Source: CAMTWB01 sp037441775 (GTDB taxonomy: Bacteria > Desulfobacterota > Syntrophia > Syntrophales > CAMTWB01). From it: a stretch of DNA of 56,562 nt. Below, one piece after another: positions 43,302 through 53,193 of the stretch; the first letter of the stretch is position 1, and every line of letters begins with the position of its first letter. Where the stretch lies: the NCBI GenBank assembly GCA_037441775.1, contig JBBIRO010000016.1:1-56562 (forward strand), written 5' to 3'. The notes under the pieces were generated by a model. The model was given only the letters and a program-made list of their open reading frames with translations. It ran no database searches and was not told where the DNA came from. The translations under genes and the position numbers were made by a program.

Positions 43302-44445
43302 ACTAAAACCGATTGTTTTTGTTATTTTTTTTGCCTTACTCTGGGGGTGCGACAGCAAGCAGCCTAGGGAAAATCCGGCTCCGGCGGCATCTGCCGTTCT
43401 TAAGGAGGCCACTCCAGTGCCGGTGGAGGTTGTTGAGGTGCGCCGGGGAGATATTTTTCGCCCCATTATGACCACCGGCAACGTCAATGCCTGGTTGGAG
43501 GCCAATGTGGGGGCAAAAATCGGGGGGCGGATTCAGAGTATCCCGGTAAAAGAAGGCGATCAGGTAGTAAAGGGAGCAATTCTCTTTCAGTTGGACTCTA
43601 CAGACCTCGTCCTGGCAAAACATGCCGCCCAGGCTCAGCTTGCCGTGGCCCAGGCATCGTTTGCGGAAGCAAAAATTTACCTGGATACGATGACCAGGGA
43701 AAAGGAGCGTTTCAACCGGCTTTTCGAAAAGAATGCCATCTCCCAGCAGAAGAATGACGAAATCAATTCTACGTATTTAATGGCCGCAAGCAAGGTGGAA
43801 CTGGCGAGCGCAAATCTCGCGGCTGCCCAAGCCAATCTCTCTTTGGCCCAGACCCGCCTGGAGGATACCGTTGTCCGGGCCCCCTTTGCGGGAATAGTCT
43901 TCAGAAAGGCAGCCAATGAGTCAGAAATGATTTCCGCGGGTATGCCTTTGATTTCCATCATGAATATTGACCGTTTGAAACTCGAAGTGGACATTCCCGA
44001 AATTCAGGCGTCGCAAATCAGGAAAGGCGGATCGGTGGAAATAACTGTCGATGCCCTTCCCGGCAAGGTTTTTAGCGGTCAGATTTCCGTAATTAACCCT
44101 CGGGTCAATCCTCAAAATAGAAATTTCAAGGTGGAAATATACATCGCCAACGAGGGGCACCTTATCCAGCCGGGCATGTTTTCACGCATCAAAATCAAGA
44201 CCGAGACAGTCAAAAATGCCGTTATTCTTCCCCTTAAGGCCCTACTGACTGATCCCGCGGGTCGTTCATATGTACTGACAGCCAAGGATAACCGGGCAGT
44301 CCGCGGGAACGTTATCACCGGCATAACAACGGATTTTCTGGCGGAAATCAAGGAGGGCTTACAGGTCGGCGAAATAGTTTTAGTGTCCGGTAATTATGGT
44401 ATGCAGGAGGGAACGGCGCTGGCCGCGCGCATAGTCTCATACTAA
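43291..44445 (+). CDS. RND efflux periplasmic adaptor lipoprotein (first)
   Basis: The ATG at 43291 gives 384 residues with lipobox ALLWGC (Cys near residue 18). The membrane-fusion protein layout is visible: a lipoyl-like half (NVGAKIGGRIQSIPVKEGDQ), a coiled-coil hairpin rich in Ala and Gln (about 110-180), a second lipoyl half (TVVRAPFAGIVFRKAANESE) and a beta-barrel plus proximal domain. It joins the inner-membrane pump to TolC. It overlaps the first TolC gene by 11 bp. Confidence 0.9.
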   Translation: MSNKLKPIVFVIFFALLWGCDSKQPRENPAPAASAVLKEATPVPVEVVEVRRGDIFRPIMTTGNVNAWLEANVGAKIGGRIQSIPVKEGDQVVKGAILFQLDSTDLVLAKHAAQAQLAVAQASFAEAKIYLDTMTREKERFNRLFEKNAISQQKNDEINSTYLMAASKVELASANLAAAQANLSLAQTRLEDTVVRAPFAGIVFRKAANESEMISAGMPLISIMNIDRLKLEVDIPEIQASQIRKGGSVEITVDALPGKVFSGQISVINPRVNPQNRNFKVEIYIANEGHLIQPGMFSRIKIKTETVKNAVILPLKALLTDPAGRSYVLTAKDNRAVRGNVITGITTDFLAEIKEGLQVGEIVLVSGNYGMQEGTALAARIVSY

Positions 44446-44475
44446 TGTTGAACCAGCACTTAATAAGGAAATGCC

Positions 44476-45780
44476 ATGTTTACAAGAAAAACGAATCTGA
44501 TGTTTGCATTTGCTATTTCCCTGCTTATTTACAATATCTGCGGCGTTAACCCGGCATTCGGGGAACTGACCCTTGCTGACCTCTATTCCAAGGCGATCAC
44601 CCATGCTGAAAAGATAAAGATTGCCGAGGATCAGGTTAAAATCACTCAGGCCGGAAAAGACAAGGCCCAGGCTGCCCTTTTGCCCCGGCTTTCCGGCGGG
44701 GCTGCGGTTACGCGGTTCAATCAGGATAAACGGACGGCGGCGGGTATCCTGATCCAACCCGAAACAGCCGGCAACTGGAACCTTAGGCTCGAACAGTCCT
44801 TTTCCCTGGCGGGGAGGGAGTTTACCTCCCTTAACATATCGGAGGAGAATATCGCACGCAGCAAGGATGATTTGCGTGCGCTGCGCGAGGAATATCTTCT
44901 TGCCGTATCACAATCATACTTCGAGGTATTACGGGCACAGAAGTCCCTGGAAATAGCCAGGACAAATCTTGAGAGGCTTAAAAAGCACCGCGGCGCCGCG
45001 GAAAAACGCCTCCGTTTGGGGGAGATAACTAAAACCGGTCTCTTGCGCGTTGACGGAGAGCTTTCCGGCGCCAACTCCGACTTTATCCGGGCAACTAACG
45101 CATTGGAATTGGCCAGACAAGTCTTGATCAGGCTTGTTGGTCTCGACGCTCATTTCAAACTAAAGGAGCCGGACCCGGCCGGAGAAGTTATCCCCACCCT
45201 GGAAGTAATCAAGCAACGGGCGATTTCTGAGCGATCGGAGATCCGAAGCGTTGAACGCCAGAAGAAAATCGTCCAGGATCAGATAAAACTTGCCAAATCG
45301 ATGTACTGGCCCAACCTAAATCTGTCGCTCGGCTATGCCGGGGTTGATCAGTATCCGGTCTCGGCCACCTTGAACCGGGAGAGCTTATTCGGGACTTTGG
45401 GAATCACTATTCCCATCTTTGACGGCGGCCTGAGAAAGGCCGAGGTAACCGAGGCGCACTTGAAGCAGCAACAGGTTGATTTTGCGGCCAGGGACCTTCA
45501 GAAGGCAATCATGGTGGAGGCGGAGAGCGTTTATCTGGAAATCATTACCCACCGGGGAATGCTTAAATATCATCAGGACCAACTTGCCTTCGCCCGCGAT
45601 AACCATAATGCCGTGACCAGACAGTTTGAGTTTGGCCTGGCCAGCGCGCTGGACGTGATTGATGCCAACGCGCAACTTGTTGCGAGTGAGAGAAAGCTTG
45701 CCGAAACCAATTACAACTACCAATACGCTCAAATCAGGCTCAAAAGGGTAATGGGTGAGGGGCTTTATGAACTAAATTAG
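44476..45780 (+). CDS. TolC-family outer membrane efflux protein (second)
   Basis: A 434-residue OEP with a signal peptide ending near NPAFG and two TolC repeats (LADLYSKAITHAEKIKIAED; QFEFGLASALDVIDANAQL). It is clearly distinct from the first TolC of the operon. It lies between the two adaptor genes, so the operon order alternates outer-membrane factor and adaptor. Confidence 0.9.
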   Translation: MFTRKTNLMFAFAISLLIYNICGVNPAFGELTLADLYSKAITHAEKIKIAEDQVKITQAGKDKAQAALLPRLSGGAAVTRFNQDKRTAAGILIQPETAGNWNLRLEQSFSLAGREFTSLNISEENIARSKDDLRALREEYLLAVSQSYFEVLRAQKSLEIARTNLERLKKHRGAAEKRLRLGEITKTGLLRVDGELSGANSDFIRATNALELARQVLIRLVGLDAHFKLKEPDPAGEVIPTLEVIKQRAISERSEIRSVERQKKIVQDQIKLAKSMYWPNLNLSLGYAGVDQYPVSATLNRESLFGTLGITIPIFDGGLRKAEVTEAHLKQQQVDFAARDLQKAIMVEAESVYLEIITHRGMLKYHQDQLAFARDNHNAVTRQFEFGLASALDVIDANAQLVASERKLAETNYNYQYAQIRLKRVMGEGLYELN

Positions 45781-45839
45781 TAGCCGCTCAAAAGCCGGTG
45801 GCATGGAGAAAGGAGCCAGAATTTAAGGAGGATAGGGTA

Positions 45840-46940
45840 TTGAGAGAATCAAGTAATAGCCTCGGTGTAGTAACGATAATCGTGGGTATTATTGTCCTGA
45901 TGATTATTACGCTCCCCCTGGGTTGCAAAAAAAAGCAGGAAACCAAAACAAAAGCCGAACGGATAATTAATGTGCGGGCCGCAATGGTTGAGAAAATATC
46001 CTATCGTCCTTCCCTGGAGGCTGTGGGAACATTGGCCGCACTGGAAGAGGTGGTGGCCAGCGCCGAGCTGGACGGCATCGTAAAGACGGTAATGGTCGAT
46101 GAGGGCGGCTCAGTAAAAAAAAGGATGATCATTGCCGAACTCTCCGACCGGGATTATCTCTTGGAGGCCAGAAGGGCCGAGGCAGCGCTAATGCAGGCGG
46201 AGGCTACGCAGGCCAACATCGCGCTGGAATTCGAGCGCAAGGACGCCCTTTACAAGGAAGAATTGGTCACGCGCCAGCAATATGATGACGTCTCCACCCG
46301 GCTGGCCCTCGCCAAGGCGGAAGTGGAACGGGCGCGGGCTTCCCATTTACTCGCAAAAGAGAGGCAGGGGAAAACGGTAATCGTCTCTCCCGTAGATGGA
46401 GTGGTGCGGGAAAGAAAGATTCAACAGGGCAATTTTGTCCGTGCCGGAACCCCGGTTTTTACCCTGATCCGTGTCGATCCGATAAAACTGATCTTTACGG
46501 TCCCCGAAAAAGAGATGGCACGGATCAAGATTGGTCAGGCGGTTACTTTTCAAATAGAGTCCCTGCCGGGAAGGGAGTTTGCCGGCCGAATCACCCTGAT
46601 CCATCCGGTCATCGAGGAGCGGACCAGGACCCTCAAGGTAGAGGCCCAGGCAGCCAACGGTGAGAAACTGCTGAAACCGGGCCTTTTCGCCCGGGTCATC
46701 CTCTATACGGATTCGCCGCGGGAACTCCTTGCCATCCCCCTGACCGCCATTATCTCGGAGAATGATAAGCACCGGCTGTTTGTCGTGGATGGAAATCAGG
46801 TCAGGGTCAGAGAGGTTAAACTCGGTCCGAAAATAGGGGAGCTTGCCGGGATACTCTCGGGACTAACCGGTGAGGAGACTGTCGTCGTGGCTGGTCACCA
46901 TAATCTGGTGGATGGGGTGAAGGTCAATGTGGCTCGCTGA
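45840..46940 (+). CDS. RND efflux periplasmic adaptor lipoprotein (second)
   Basis: I prefer the TTG start at 45840: AAGGAGG lies 8 nt upstream and it gives a lipoprotein signal with lipobox LPLGC. An in-frame ATG at 45798 is the alternative. The 366-residue product has the adaptor architecture: a lipoyl half (LDGIVKTVMVDEGGSVKKRM), an alpha-hairpin (about 95-165), a second lipoyl half (VIVSPVDGVVRERKIQQGNF) and beta-barrel parts. It overlaps the first RND pump gene by 14 bp and is most likely that pump's partner. Confidence 0.88.
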   Translation: MRESSNSLGVVTIIVGIIVLMIITLPLGCKKKQETKTKAERIINVRAAMVEKISYRPSLEAVGTLAALEEVVASAELDGIVKTVMVDEGGSVKKRMIIAELSDRDYLLEARRAEAALMQAEATQANIALEFERKDALYKEELVTRQQYDDVSTRLALAKAEVERARASHLLAKERQGKTVIVSPVDGVVRERKIQQGNFVRAGTPVFTLIRVDPIKLIFTVPEKEMARIKIGQAVTFQIESLPGREFAGRITLIHPVIEERTRTLKVEAQAANGEKLLKPGLFARVILYTDSPRELLAIPLTAIISENDKHRLFVVDGNQVRVREVKLGPKIGELAGILSGLTGEETVVVAGHHNLVDGVKVNVAR

Positions 46941-49900
46941 TACGTCCATCAAAAGACCGGTATTCGCCACCATGTTCATCCTCGCCCTGGTGGTCCTGGG
47001 GGCGATCAATTACCCCAATATTGGCGTAGACCTCTTTCCAAAGGTCGATTTTCCCATTGTCAATGTGACCACCCTGCTTCGGGGGGGCAGCCCGGAGGTG
47101 ATTGATATTGATGTCACCGACCGAATAGAAGAGGCCCTTAATACGATAAACGGCGTGAAATCTATCATATCCTCCAGCACCGCCAATGCCTCTATCGTAA
47201 CCGTGGAGTTCAGCCTAGAGCGGGACATTGATTTGGCCGTGCAGGATGTGCGGGAAAAAATCTCCTTGATCCGCTCCCGGCTCCCCCGGGACGTGGAGGA
47301 GCCCGTCATCGAAAAGGTGAATCCCGACGCCTCGCCAATAATCTGGATGAATCTCTCTGGCCAGCGGTCCGTCCGGGAACTATCGTCCTATGCCGATGAG
47401 GTGCTCAAGGAGCGAATCCAGCGGATAAACGGGGTCGGCTCGATCAGGCTCGGGGGTATGAGACTCAGGCAAATCCAGATCTGGCTTAATCCCGAAAAGA
47501 TGAAGGCCTATCAGGTCACTGCGGGAGAGGTCATTTCTGCGCTCCAGCGGGAAAATATCGAGCTGCCCGGCGGGCGAATCGAGGATCTTCAACAGGAGTA
47601 CAGCGTCAAGATCAAGGGTGAATTTCGCCGGGTGTCTGATATTGGCCGGCTGGTCTTGGCCTATTACCGGGGAGCGCCGGTCCGCCTGGAAGACATTGGC
47701 CGCGTCGAGGACGGCGCCGAGGAACGCAGATCGATTGTCCGTTTTAACGGAGTGCCAGCGGTCGGACTGGGTGTCCAAAAACAGTCCGGCACGAATACGG
47801 TAGAGGTGGCCAACCGGGTCAAAAAAGAGATCGTGGCCATTAGCAAGGAATTGCCGCCCGGGATGGCCCTTAACATTGCCTTCGACCAGGCCACATTTAT
47901 CGTGCGCTCAATCGATGAGGTGAAAAACCATCTGCTTCTGGGAGGCCTTCTGGCCATTCTGGCCGTCTTTATCTTCCTGAAAAATCTCCGTACCACCTTG
48001 ATCAGCGCCATCGCGCTGCCGGTTTCGGTGGTTTCCACATTCATGATAATGAAAATTTTCGACTTTACCTTCAACAACATGACCATGCTGGCCCTCTCCC
48101 TTTCTATCGGGATCCTGATAGACGACGCCATCATCGTAATAGAAAATATTTACCGGCATGTCGAAGAGGGGATGGCGCCCAAAGAGGCGGCGTCCTTTGC
48201 CACCTCCGAAATTGGTCTGGCCGTTATGGCTACCACAATTGCGATTGTGGCCATCTTCCTGCCGGTGGCCTTCATGAAGGGCATAATCGGCCGATTTTTT
48301 CTCCAGTTCGCCCTTACCGTGGTTTTTGCCGTCACGATGTCTATGATCGTCTCCTTTACCCTCACTCCCATGATGGCTTCCCTCTTCATAAAACATAAAC
48401 CCACCGCACCCGGCCTAGACACGGTTGTCAAACCCGCTCCAAAACGGAAACGTTTCATCGGATTTAAATACTTCGAAGACTGGTATCGCCATATCCTTGC
48501 CGTCGCGCTTAGGCAACGCGGACTGGTACTTATATCGGCGTTCTTAATCTTTGTTTTCGGAATGTATATGACGAGGTTTATCGGCAAGGAATTCGTGCCG
48601 GCCGAGGATCAGGGACGATTCATTGTCCGTCTCGAGGCGCCTATAGACTATAACATTGACAAGGCCGATCAACTCTTCGGACAGGCGGAAAAGCTGCTTC
48701 GCGCCACACCGGAAGTCAGCACGGTCTTTTATGCCCTGGGGTTTGGCGCACGAGGCGAGTCCAACAGGGCTATGTTGTTTGTGAATTTAATTCCTAAGGC
48801 GGATAGAAACAGAAATCAGGAAGAGATCAAAGCCTCCGTCAGAAAACAGATAAGGGCGATCCCGGGGCTGAAGGGGACGGCCGAGGACATTGCCCTGATT
48901 GGCGGCGGAATCCGCAACGTGCCTATTCAGTACAATATTCGGGGTGGCGATCTGGCAGCATTAAACAAGTATGCGCGAGAGATCAGCGAAAAATTCGCGG
49001 CCCTACCTGGTATTGTTGATGTGGACACATCGCTCGAGGCCGGCAAACCGGAACTCCAGGTATTGATTGATCGGGATCGCGCCGCCGATCAGGGGGTAAG
49101 CGTAGGCGCGATTGCCGAAACCATCAACATCCTGATTGGCGGTCAGGTGGAAGCCACCAAGTATCGGGATGAAGGCAGGGGACGGCGCTACGATATCCGG
49201 GCCAGGTTAAACCCGGAGGATCGCCAGGGCCCTGATGATCTGGGACGGCTTATGGTCCGGTCCCGGGATGGCCGGCTGGTGGAACTCTCCAGTGTGGTTC
49301 GGGTTGTAGAAGGAAGAGGCCCCAGCGTGATCAACAGGGTGGACCGGCAAAGGGCGATTACCATTTTTGCCAGCCTGGAGGGAAAACCGCTGGGCGAGGC
49401 GATGGGTGAGTTGAACGATATTTCCGCGAGTGTCCTTCCTCTGGATTTCAGTACTGGATACAAAGGCATGGCCGAAACGATGGGTGAGTCTTTTCAGTAC
49501 CTCATTTTTGCTATCCTTCTGGGAATAGCAATGGCCTATATGATTTTGGCGGCGCAGTTCGAAAGCTTTATCCATCCCTTTACAGTTCTTCTGTCAATGC
49601 CCTTGTCTTTGATCGGGGCCTTCGGCGCGCTGATGATTACCGGCCAAACGATCAGCATTTTCAGCATGATCGGTCTCATTCTGCTGATGGGACTGGTCAA
49701 AAAGAATGCCATATTGCTGGTTGATTATACCAATGTTCTACGCTCGCGAGGTCTCGAAAGAAAAGAGGCTCTGCTTCAGGCCTGCCCGGTGCGTCTCAGG
49801 CCCATCATGATGACCACTTTCGCGATGATCTGCGGCATGATTCCAGTTGCGTTCGGCGTCGGCGAAGGCTCGGAAACCCGCGCCCCGATGGGCATAGCCG

Positions 49901-50013
49901 TCATCGGCGGTCTTTTAACCTCGCTTTTTTTAACCTTGATTGTGGTGCCGGCGGCATACGATCTGTTCGATGATTTAATCCAGAAAGTCATGAAAAGAAA
50001 AACAAGGAGTTAA
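46927..50013 (+). CDS. RND family efflux transporter, inner-membrane pump (first)
   Basis: A 1028-residue HAE-type RND pump. It begins SIKRPVFATMFILALVVLGA. It has the DD pair in TM4 (ILIDDAIIVIENIYRHV), the two large periplasmic loops and a C-terminal half with GLVKKNAILLVDY containing the conserved Lys for proton relay. It exports hydrophobic or amphiphilic compounds driven by the proton gradient. It is immediately followed by a second, different RND gene. Confidence 0.93.
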   Translation: MWLADTSIKRPVFATMFILALVVLGAINYPNIGVDLFPKVDFPIVNVTTLLRGGSPEVIDIDVTDRIEEALNTINGVKSIISSSTANASIVTVEFSLERDIDLAVQDVREKISLIRSRLPRDVEEPVIEKVNPDASPIIWMNLSGQRSVRELSSYADEVLKERIQRINGVGSIRLGGMRLRQIQIWLNPEKMKAYQVTAGEVISALQRENIELPGGRIEDLQQEYSVKIKGEFRRVSDIGRLVLAYYRGAPVRLEDIGRVEDGAEERRSIVRFNGVPAVGLGVQKQSGTNTVEVANRVKKEIVAISKELPPGMALNIAFDQATFIVRSIDEVKNHLLLGGLLAILAVFIFLKNLRTTLISAIALPVSVVSTFMIMKIFDFTFNNMTMLALSLSIGILIDDAIIVIENIYRHVEEGMAPKEAASFATSEIGLAVMATTIAIVAIFLPVAFMKGIIGRFFLQFALTVVFAVTMSMIVSFTLTPMMASLFIKHKPTAPGLDTVVKPAPKRKRFIGFKYFEDWYRHILAVALRQRGLVLISAFLIFVFGMYMTRFIGKEFVPAEDQGRFIVRLEAPIDYNIDKADQLFGQAEKLLRATPEVSTVFYALGFGARGESNRAMLFVNLIPKADRNRNQEEIKASVRKQIRAIPGLKGTAEDIALIGGGIRNVPIQYNIRGGDLAALNKYAREISEKFAALPGIVDVDTSLEAGKPELQVLIDRDRAADQGVSVGAIAETINILIGGQVEATKYRDEGRGRRYDIRARLNPEDRQGPDDLGRLMVRSRDGRLVELSSVVRVVEGRGPSVINRVDRQRAITIFASLEGKPLGEAMGELNDISASVLPLDFSTGYKGMAETMGESFQYLIFAILLGIAMAYMILAAQFESFIHPFTVLLSMPLSLIGAFGALMITGQTISIFSMIGLILLMGLVKKNAILLVDYTNVLRSRGLERKEALLQACPVRLRPIMMTTFAMICGMIPVAFGVGEGSETRAPMGIAVIGGLLTSLFLTLIVVPAAYDLFDDLIQKVMKRKTRS

Positions 50014-50062
50014 GGACTTTGTTCTTGATTAAGAGCCTCATTTTATCGCGAGGTCGTTACAA

Positions 50063-53000
50063 ATGACCCTTCCCGAATTCTCCATCAAACGAAAAGTCAC
50101 CGTATTGATGATAATATTTATCATTACCCTCTACGGCATCATCGCCTATTTCCAAACAGGCTTAGACATGATGCCCGAACTGGAATATCCGGTAGTGTCC
50201 ATCATAACGACCTATCCCGGGGTAGCCTCCGAAGAGGTGGAAAAGCTGATCACAAAACCGATCGAAAATGTGATCAGTACCGTTAAAAACGTCAAACGTC
50301 TCAACAGCGTCTCTCAGGAGGGCATCTCTTCAATCATTGCCGAATTTGAATGGGGAACTAAACTGGACTTCGCCGCCCAGGATGTGCGGGAAAAATTGTC
50401 CTGGCTTACGGATTATCTGCCCAAAGACGCTGATTCGCCGCTGGTCATAAAATTCAACATGTCCGATTATCCGATTCTATACTATGGCGTGACCGGGCTG
50501 CAGGATACCATGACCTTAAGGAAGTTTCTTGACGACAGCGTCAAGTCTCGACTGGAGAGGCTCGACGGCGTGGCCTCGGTTTACGTGCTGGGGGGATTGG
50601 AAAGGGAAATCACGGTTTTAGTCGATCGCGACAAGCTAGCCTCGTTGCGCATCCCTCTGGAGCAGGTTTTGACTCGATTGGCGAAGGAAAATGTGAACGT
50701 CTCCGGGGGTCATGTAAAAAAGGGCCATAAGGAATACCTGCTGCGCACTATGGGCGAGTTTCAGGATATCAAAACCATCCAAAATACCATCATCGCCATG
50801 TCGGGTAAAACTCCCATATATTTGCGGGATGTTGCGGATGTAGTTGATGGCTACAAGGAACAGCGCAATGCGGCCCGCACCAATCGGCAGCCCTCTGTAG
50901 CGATGATGGTGATGAAGCAATCCGGGGCCAATACGGTCAGCGTAACGGACAAGGTAAAATCAACCATTCGGAATCTCGAAGGAAACATGCCCGGCGACAT
51001 CCGTTTTTTTGCCGCGATGGATCAGGGCAGGATAATTACCCAGGTTACCAGGAATACACGTCAAAACGCGATTTTGGGCGGATTCCTGGCAATTCTGATG
51101 ATCTTCGCCTTCCTCCAGGACTGGCGTCCTACCATTACCATCGCCTTTGCCATTCCTCTTTCAATCATCACCACTTTCATCGGTATGTATGCCTTTGATT
51201 ATACCATGAACATCATGACACTGGGGGGCATGGCGCTCGGCGTCGGAATGCTGGTGGACAATGCCGTTGTGGTCATCGAAAACATCTTCCGCCATCTCAA
51301 AGAGGGGAAGCTCGATCGCAATGAAGCAGCCAGAATCGGTGCCCAGGAGGTCGGCATGGCCATAACAGCCTCTACACTTACCACCATTGCCGTTTTCCTT
51401 CCCATGACTCTATCGAGCGGAATCGCCGGTCGTCTTTCGCGACCCCTTGCGGTCACGGTTACGATTGCCCTGTTTTCGTCACTTTTTATTGCGCTCACCA
51501 TTGTGCCCATGATTTCCTCGGTTCTCTTCAAGAAGGGCGGCGCTATCAACAGTTCACCCGCCTTAAGCGAGACCTTCGTCCGGGCAAGGAAATTTTATCT
51601 TGCCCTTCTGATCTGGTCTCTTGCCAACCGCAAGAAACTCTTGCTTACTGTTTTGGGGATATTTGTTGCCAGTCTCGCCGCTTTGCCTTTCATCGGGCGC
51701 GAATTTATGCCTAAACAGGATATCCCGCTGATTCTGATGAAAGTCAATATGCCTGTCGGCACCGAATTCGACGAGACCAACCGGGTAGTCAAGGAGATCG
51801 AAAATATCATTCTCAACCAGCCGGAGACGGAGTTTGCCGTCTCCTTCATCGGACTTTCCACGGAACGGAAGGTTGATGTGGCGATGGGTTCGGGAACCTC
51901 CGATGTGAACGAGGGACAGATATTCGCCCGCTTGACCGATAAGGATCAGCGGGTGAAAACGGCAGATGAGATCACCGATTTCATCAGAAAAGCCGTCCCT
52001 AAAATCGAAGGTGCGGAAATCGACTTTTATGATATGGGGCAGATGCTTTCGGGCGCCATGGGAGATCAAAGCCCGATTGCGATCAAAATATTCGGCAAGG
52101 ACATAACTGTAATCGACAAGATCGCCAAAAAGATTGCCGAGATTGCGAAAACTGTCCCCGGAGTAAGGGATGTGGATACAACCATGAAGTTTGGCAAGCC
52201 CGAATTAAGGCTTACGGTAGATCGGGAACGGGCTTCGCAGCTGGGAATCCCCCTGGCTCAAGTCGCCGAGACCGTAAAGGGCTCGATGCTGGGAGTGGTT
52301 CCCACGCGCCTGAGGGTGGGCGGCGAGGAGTACGACATCCGGGTACGCTTCAAAGAGCAGTACCGCGCCAGCATTTCCGATGTGAGTAATATCCGCTTGC
52401 TGACTCCGGCAGGAGGCGTTGTTCCCATGGAACAGTTGGTCAACATCAAGGAGAGCCTCGGCCCCATCAAGATATTCAGGGAGTCGCAGGAAAGGAAAGT
52501 GACCGTTCGGGCCAACTCATTTGAGCGTGACATGGGAAGCATCGTAGAGGATATCCGGGAAAAGGTGAAGAGCGTTTCAATACCGCCAGGCTACCTGATT
52601 GAATACGGCGGAACATACAAGGATATGCAGGAATCTTTTACTTCACTGTTCTGGGCGCTCTTGATCGCAGTTGTACTAATCTACATGATCATGGCCGCCC
52701 AGTTTGAGCATTTGGGTCATCCCCTGGTGATCATGTTCGTCGTCCCCCTTTCCTTCACCGGGGTGGTTATTGGCCTGATCCTGTTCAATAAGACTATTTC
52801 CGTTCCGGCCTTTATGGGCTTTATCATTCTGGCCGGAGTGGTAGTAAATAACGGCATCGTCATGATCGACTATATCAATCAACTCAGACGAAAAGGTGTT
52901 GACGCCTATCAGGCCGTTGTTGAGGGGGCCGCGCTACGGTTGAGGCCGGTTTTGATCACTTCGCTCACCACGGTATTGGGAACCCTGCCGATGGCGCTCA

Positions 53001-53146
53001 GCAAGACCCAGGGAGCGGAGTTGCGATCGCCTATGGCCGTCGCGCTGGCTTTTGGTCTTCTGTTTGCCACCATTCTCACTTTAGTTGTAATCCCTGTGGT
53101 TTACAGCATCTTCAATCGAATTCCAGCGAGGGCAAATAATCTCTAG
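50063..53146 (+). CDS. RND family efflux transporter, inner-membrane pump (second)
   Basis: A 1027-residue RND pump with the same overall layout. Its TM4 motif reads GMLVDNAVVVIENIFRHL, a DN pair where the first pump has DD, and its C-terminal half has GVVVNNGIVMIDYINQLRR without the Lys present in the first pump. It begins FSIKRKVTVLMIIFIITLYG. The 49-bp spacing to the first pump suggests co-expression. The relay-residue difference raises the possibility that the two form a heteromeric pump, as MdtB/MdtC do, or that they use different coupling ions. Confidence 0.92.
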   Translation: MTLPEFSIKRKVTVLMIIFIITLYGIIAYFQTGLDMMPELEYPVVSIITTYPGVASEEVEKLITKPIENVISTVKNVKRLNSVSQEGISSIIAEFEWGTKLDFAAQDVREKLSWLTDYLPKDADSPLVIKFNMSDYPILYYGVTGLQDTMTLRKFLDDSVKSRLERLDGVASVYVLGGLEREITVLVDRDKLASLRIPLEQVLTRLAKENVNVSGGHVKKGHKEYLLRTMGEFQDIKTIQNTIIAMSGKTPIYLRDVADVVDGYKEQRNAARTNRQPSVAMMVMKQSGANTVSVTDKVKSTIRNLEGNMPGDIRFFAAMDQGRIITQVTRNTRQNAILGGFLAILMIFAFLQDWRPTITIAFAIPLSIITTFIGMYAFDYTMNIMTLGGMALGVGMLVDNAVVVIENIFRHLKEGKLDRNEAARIGAQEVGMAITASTLTTIAVFLPMTLSSGIAGRLSRPLAVTVTIALFSSLFIALTIVPMISSVLFKKGGAINSSPALSETFVRARKFYLALLIWSLANRKKLLLTVLGIFVASLAALPFIGREFMPKQDIPLILMKVNMPVGTEFDETNRVVKEIENIILNQPETEFAVSFIGLSTERKVDVAMGSGTSDVNEGQIFARLTDKDQRVKTADEITDFIRKAVPKIEGAEIDFYDMGQMLSGAMGDQSPIAIKIFGKDITVIDKIAKKIAEIAKTVPGVRDVDTTMKFGKPELRLTVDRERASQLGIPLAQVAETVKGSMLGVVPTRLRVGGEEYDIRVRFKEQYRASISDVSNIRLLTPAGGVVPMEQLVNIKESLGPIKIFRESQERKVTVRANSFERDMGSIVEDIREKVKSVSIPPGYLIEYGGTYKDMQESFTSLFWALLIAVVLIYMIMAAQFEHLGHPLVIMFVVPLSFTGVVIGLILFNKTISVPAFMGFIILAGVVVNNGIVMIDYINQLRRKGVDAYQAVVEGAALRLRPVLITSLTTVLGTLPMALSKTQGAELRSPMAVALAFGLLFATILTLVVIPVVYSIFNRIPARANNL

Positions 53147-53193
53147 AGGCATTGAATGACCTGTTCACTTAAACGCAACGAAGGAGGAAGTCC

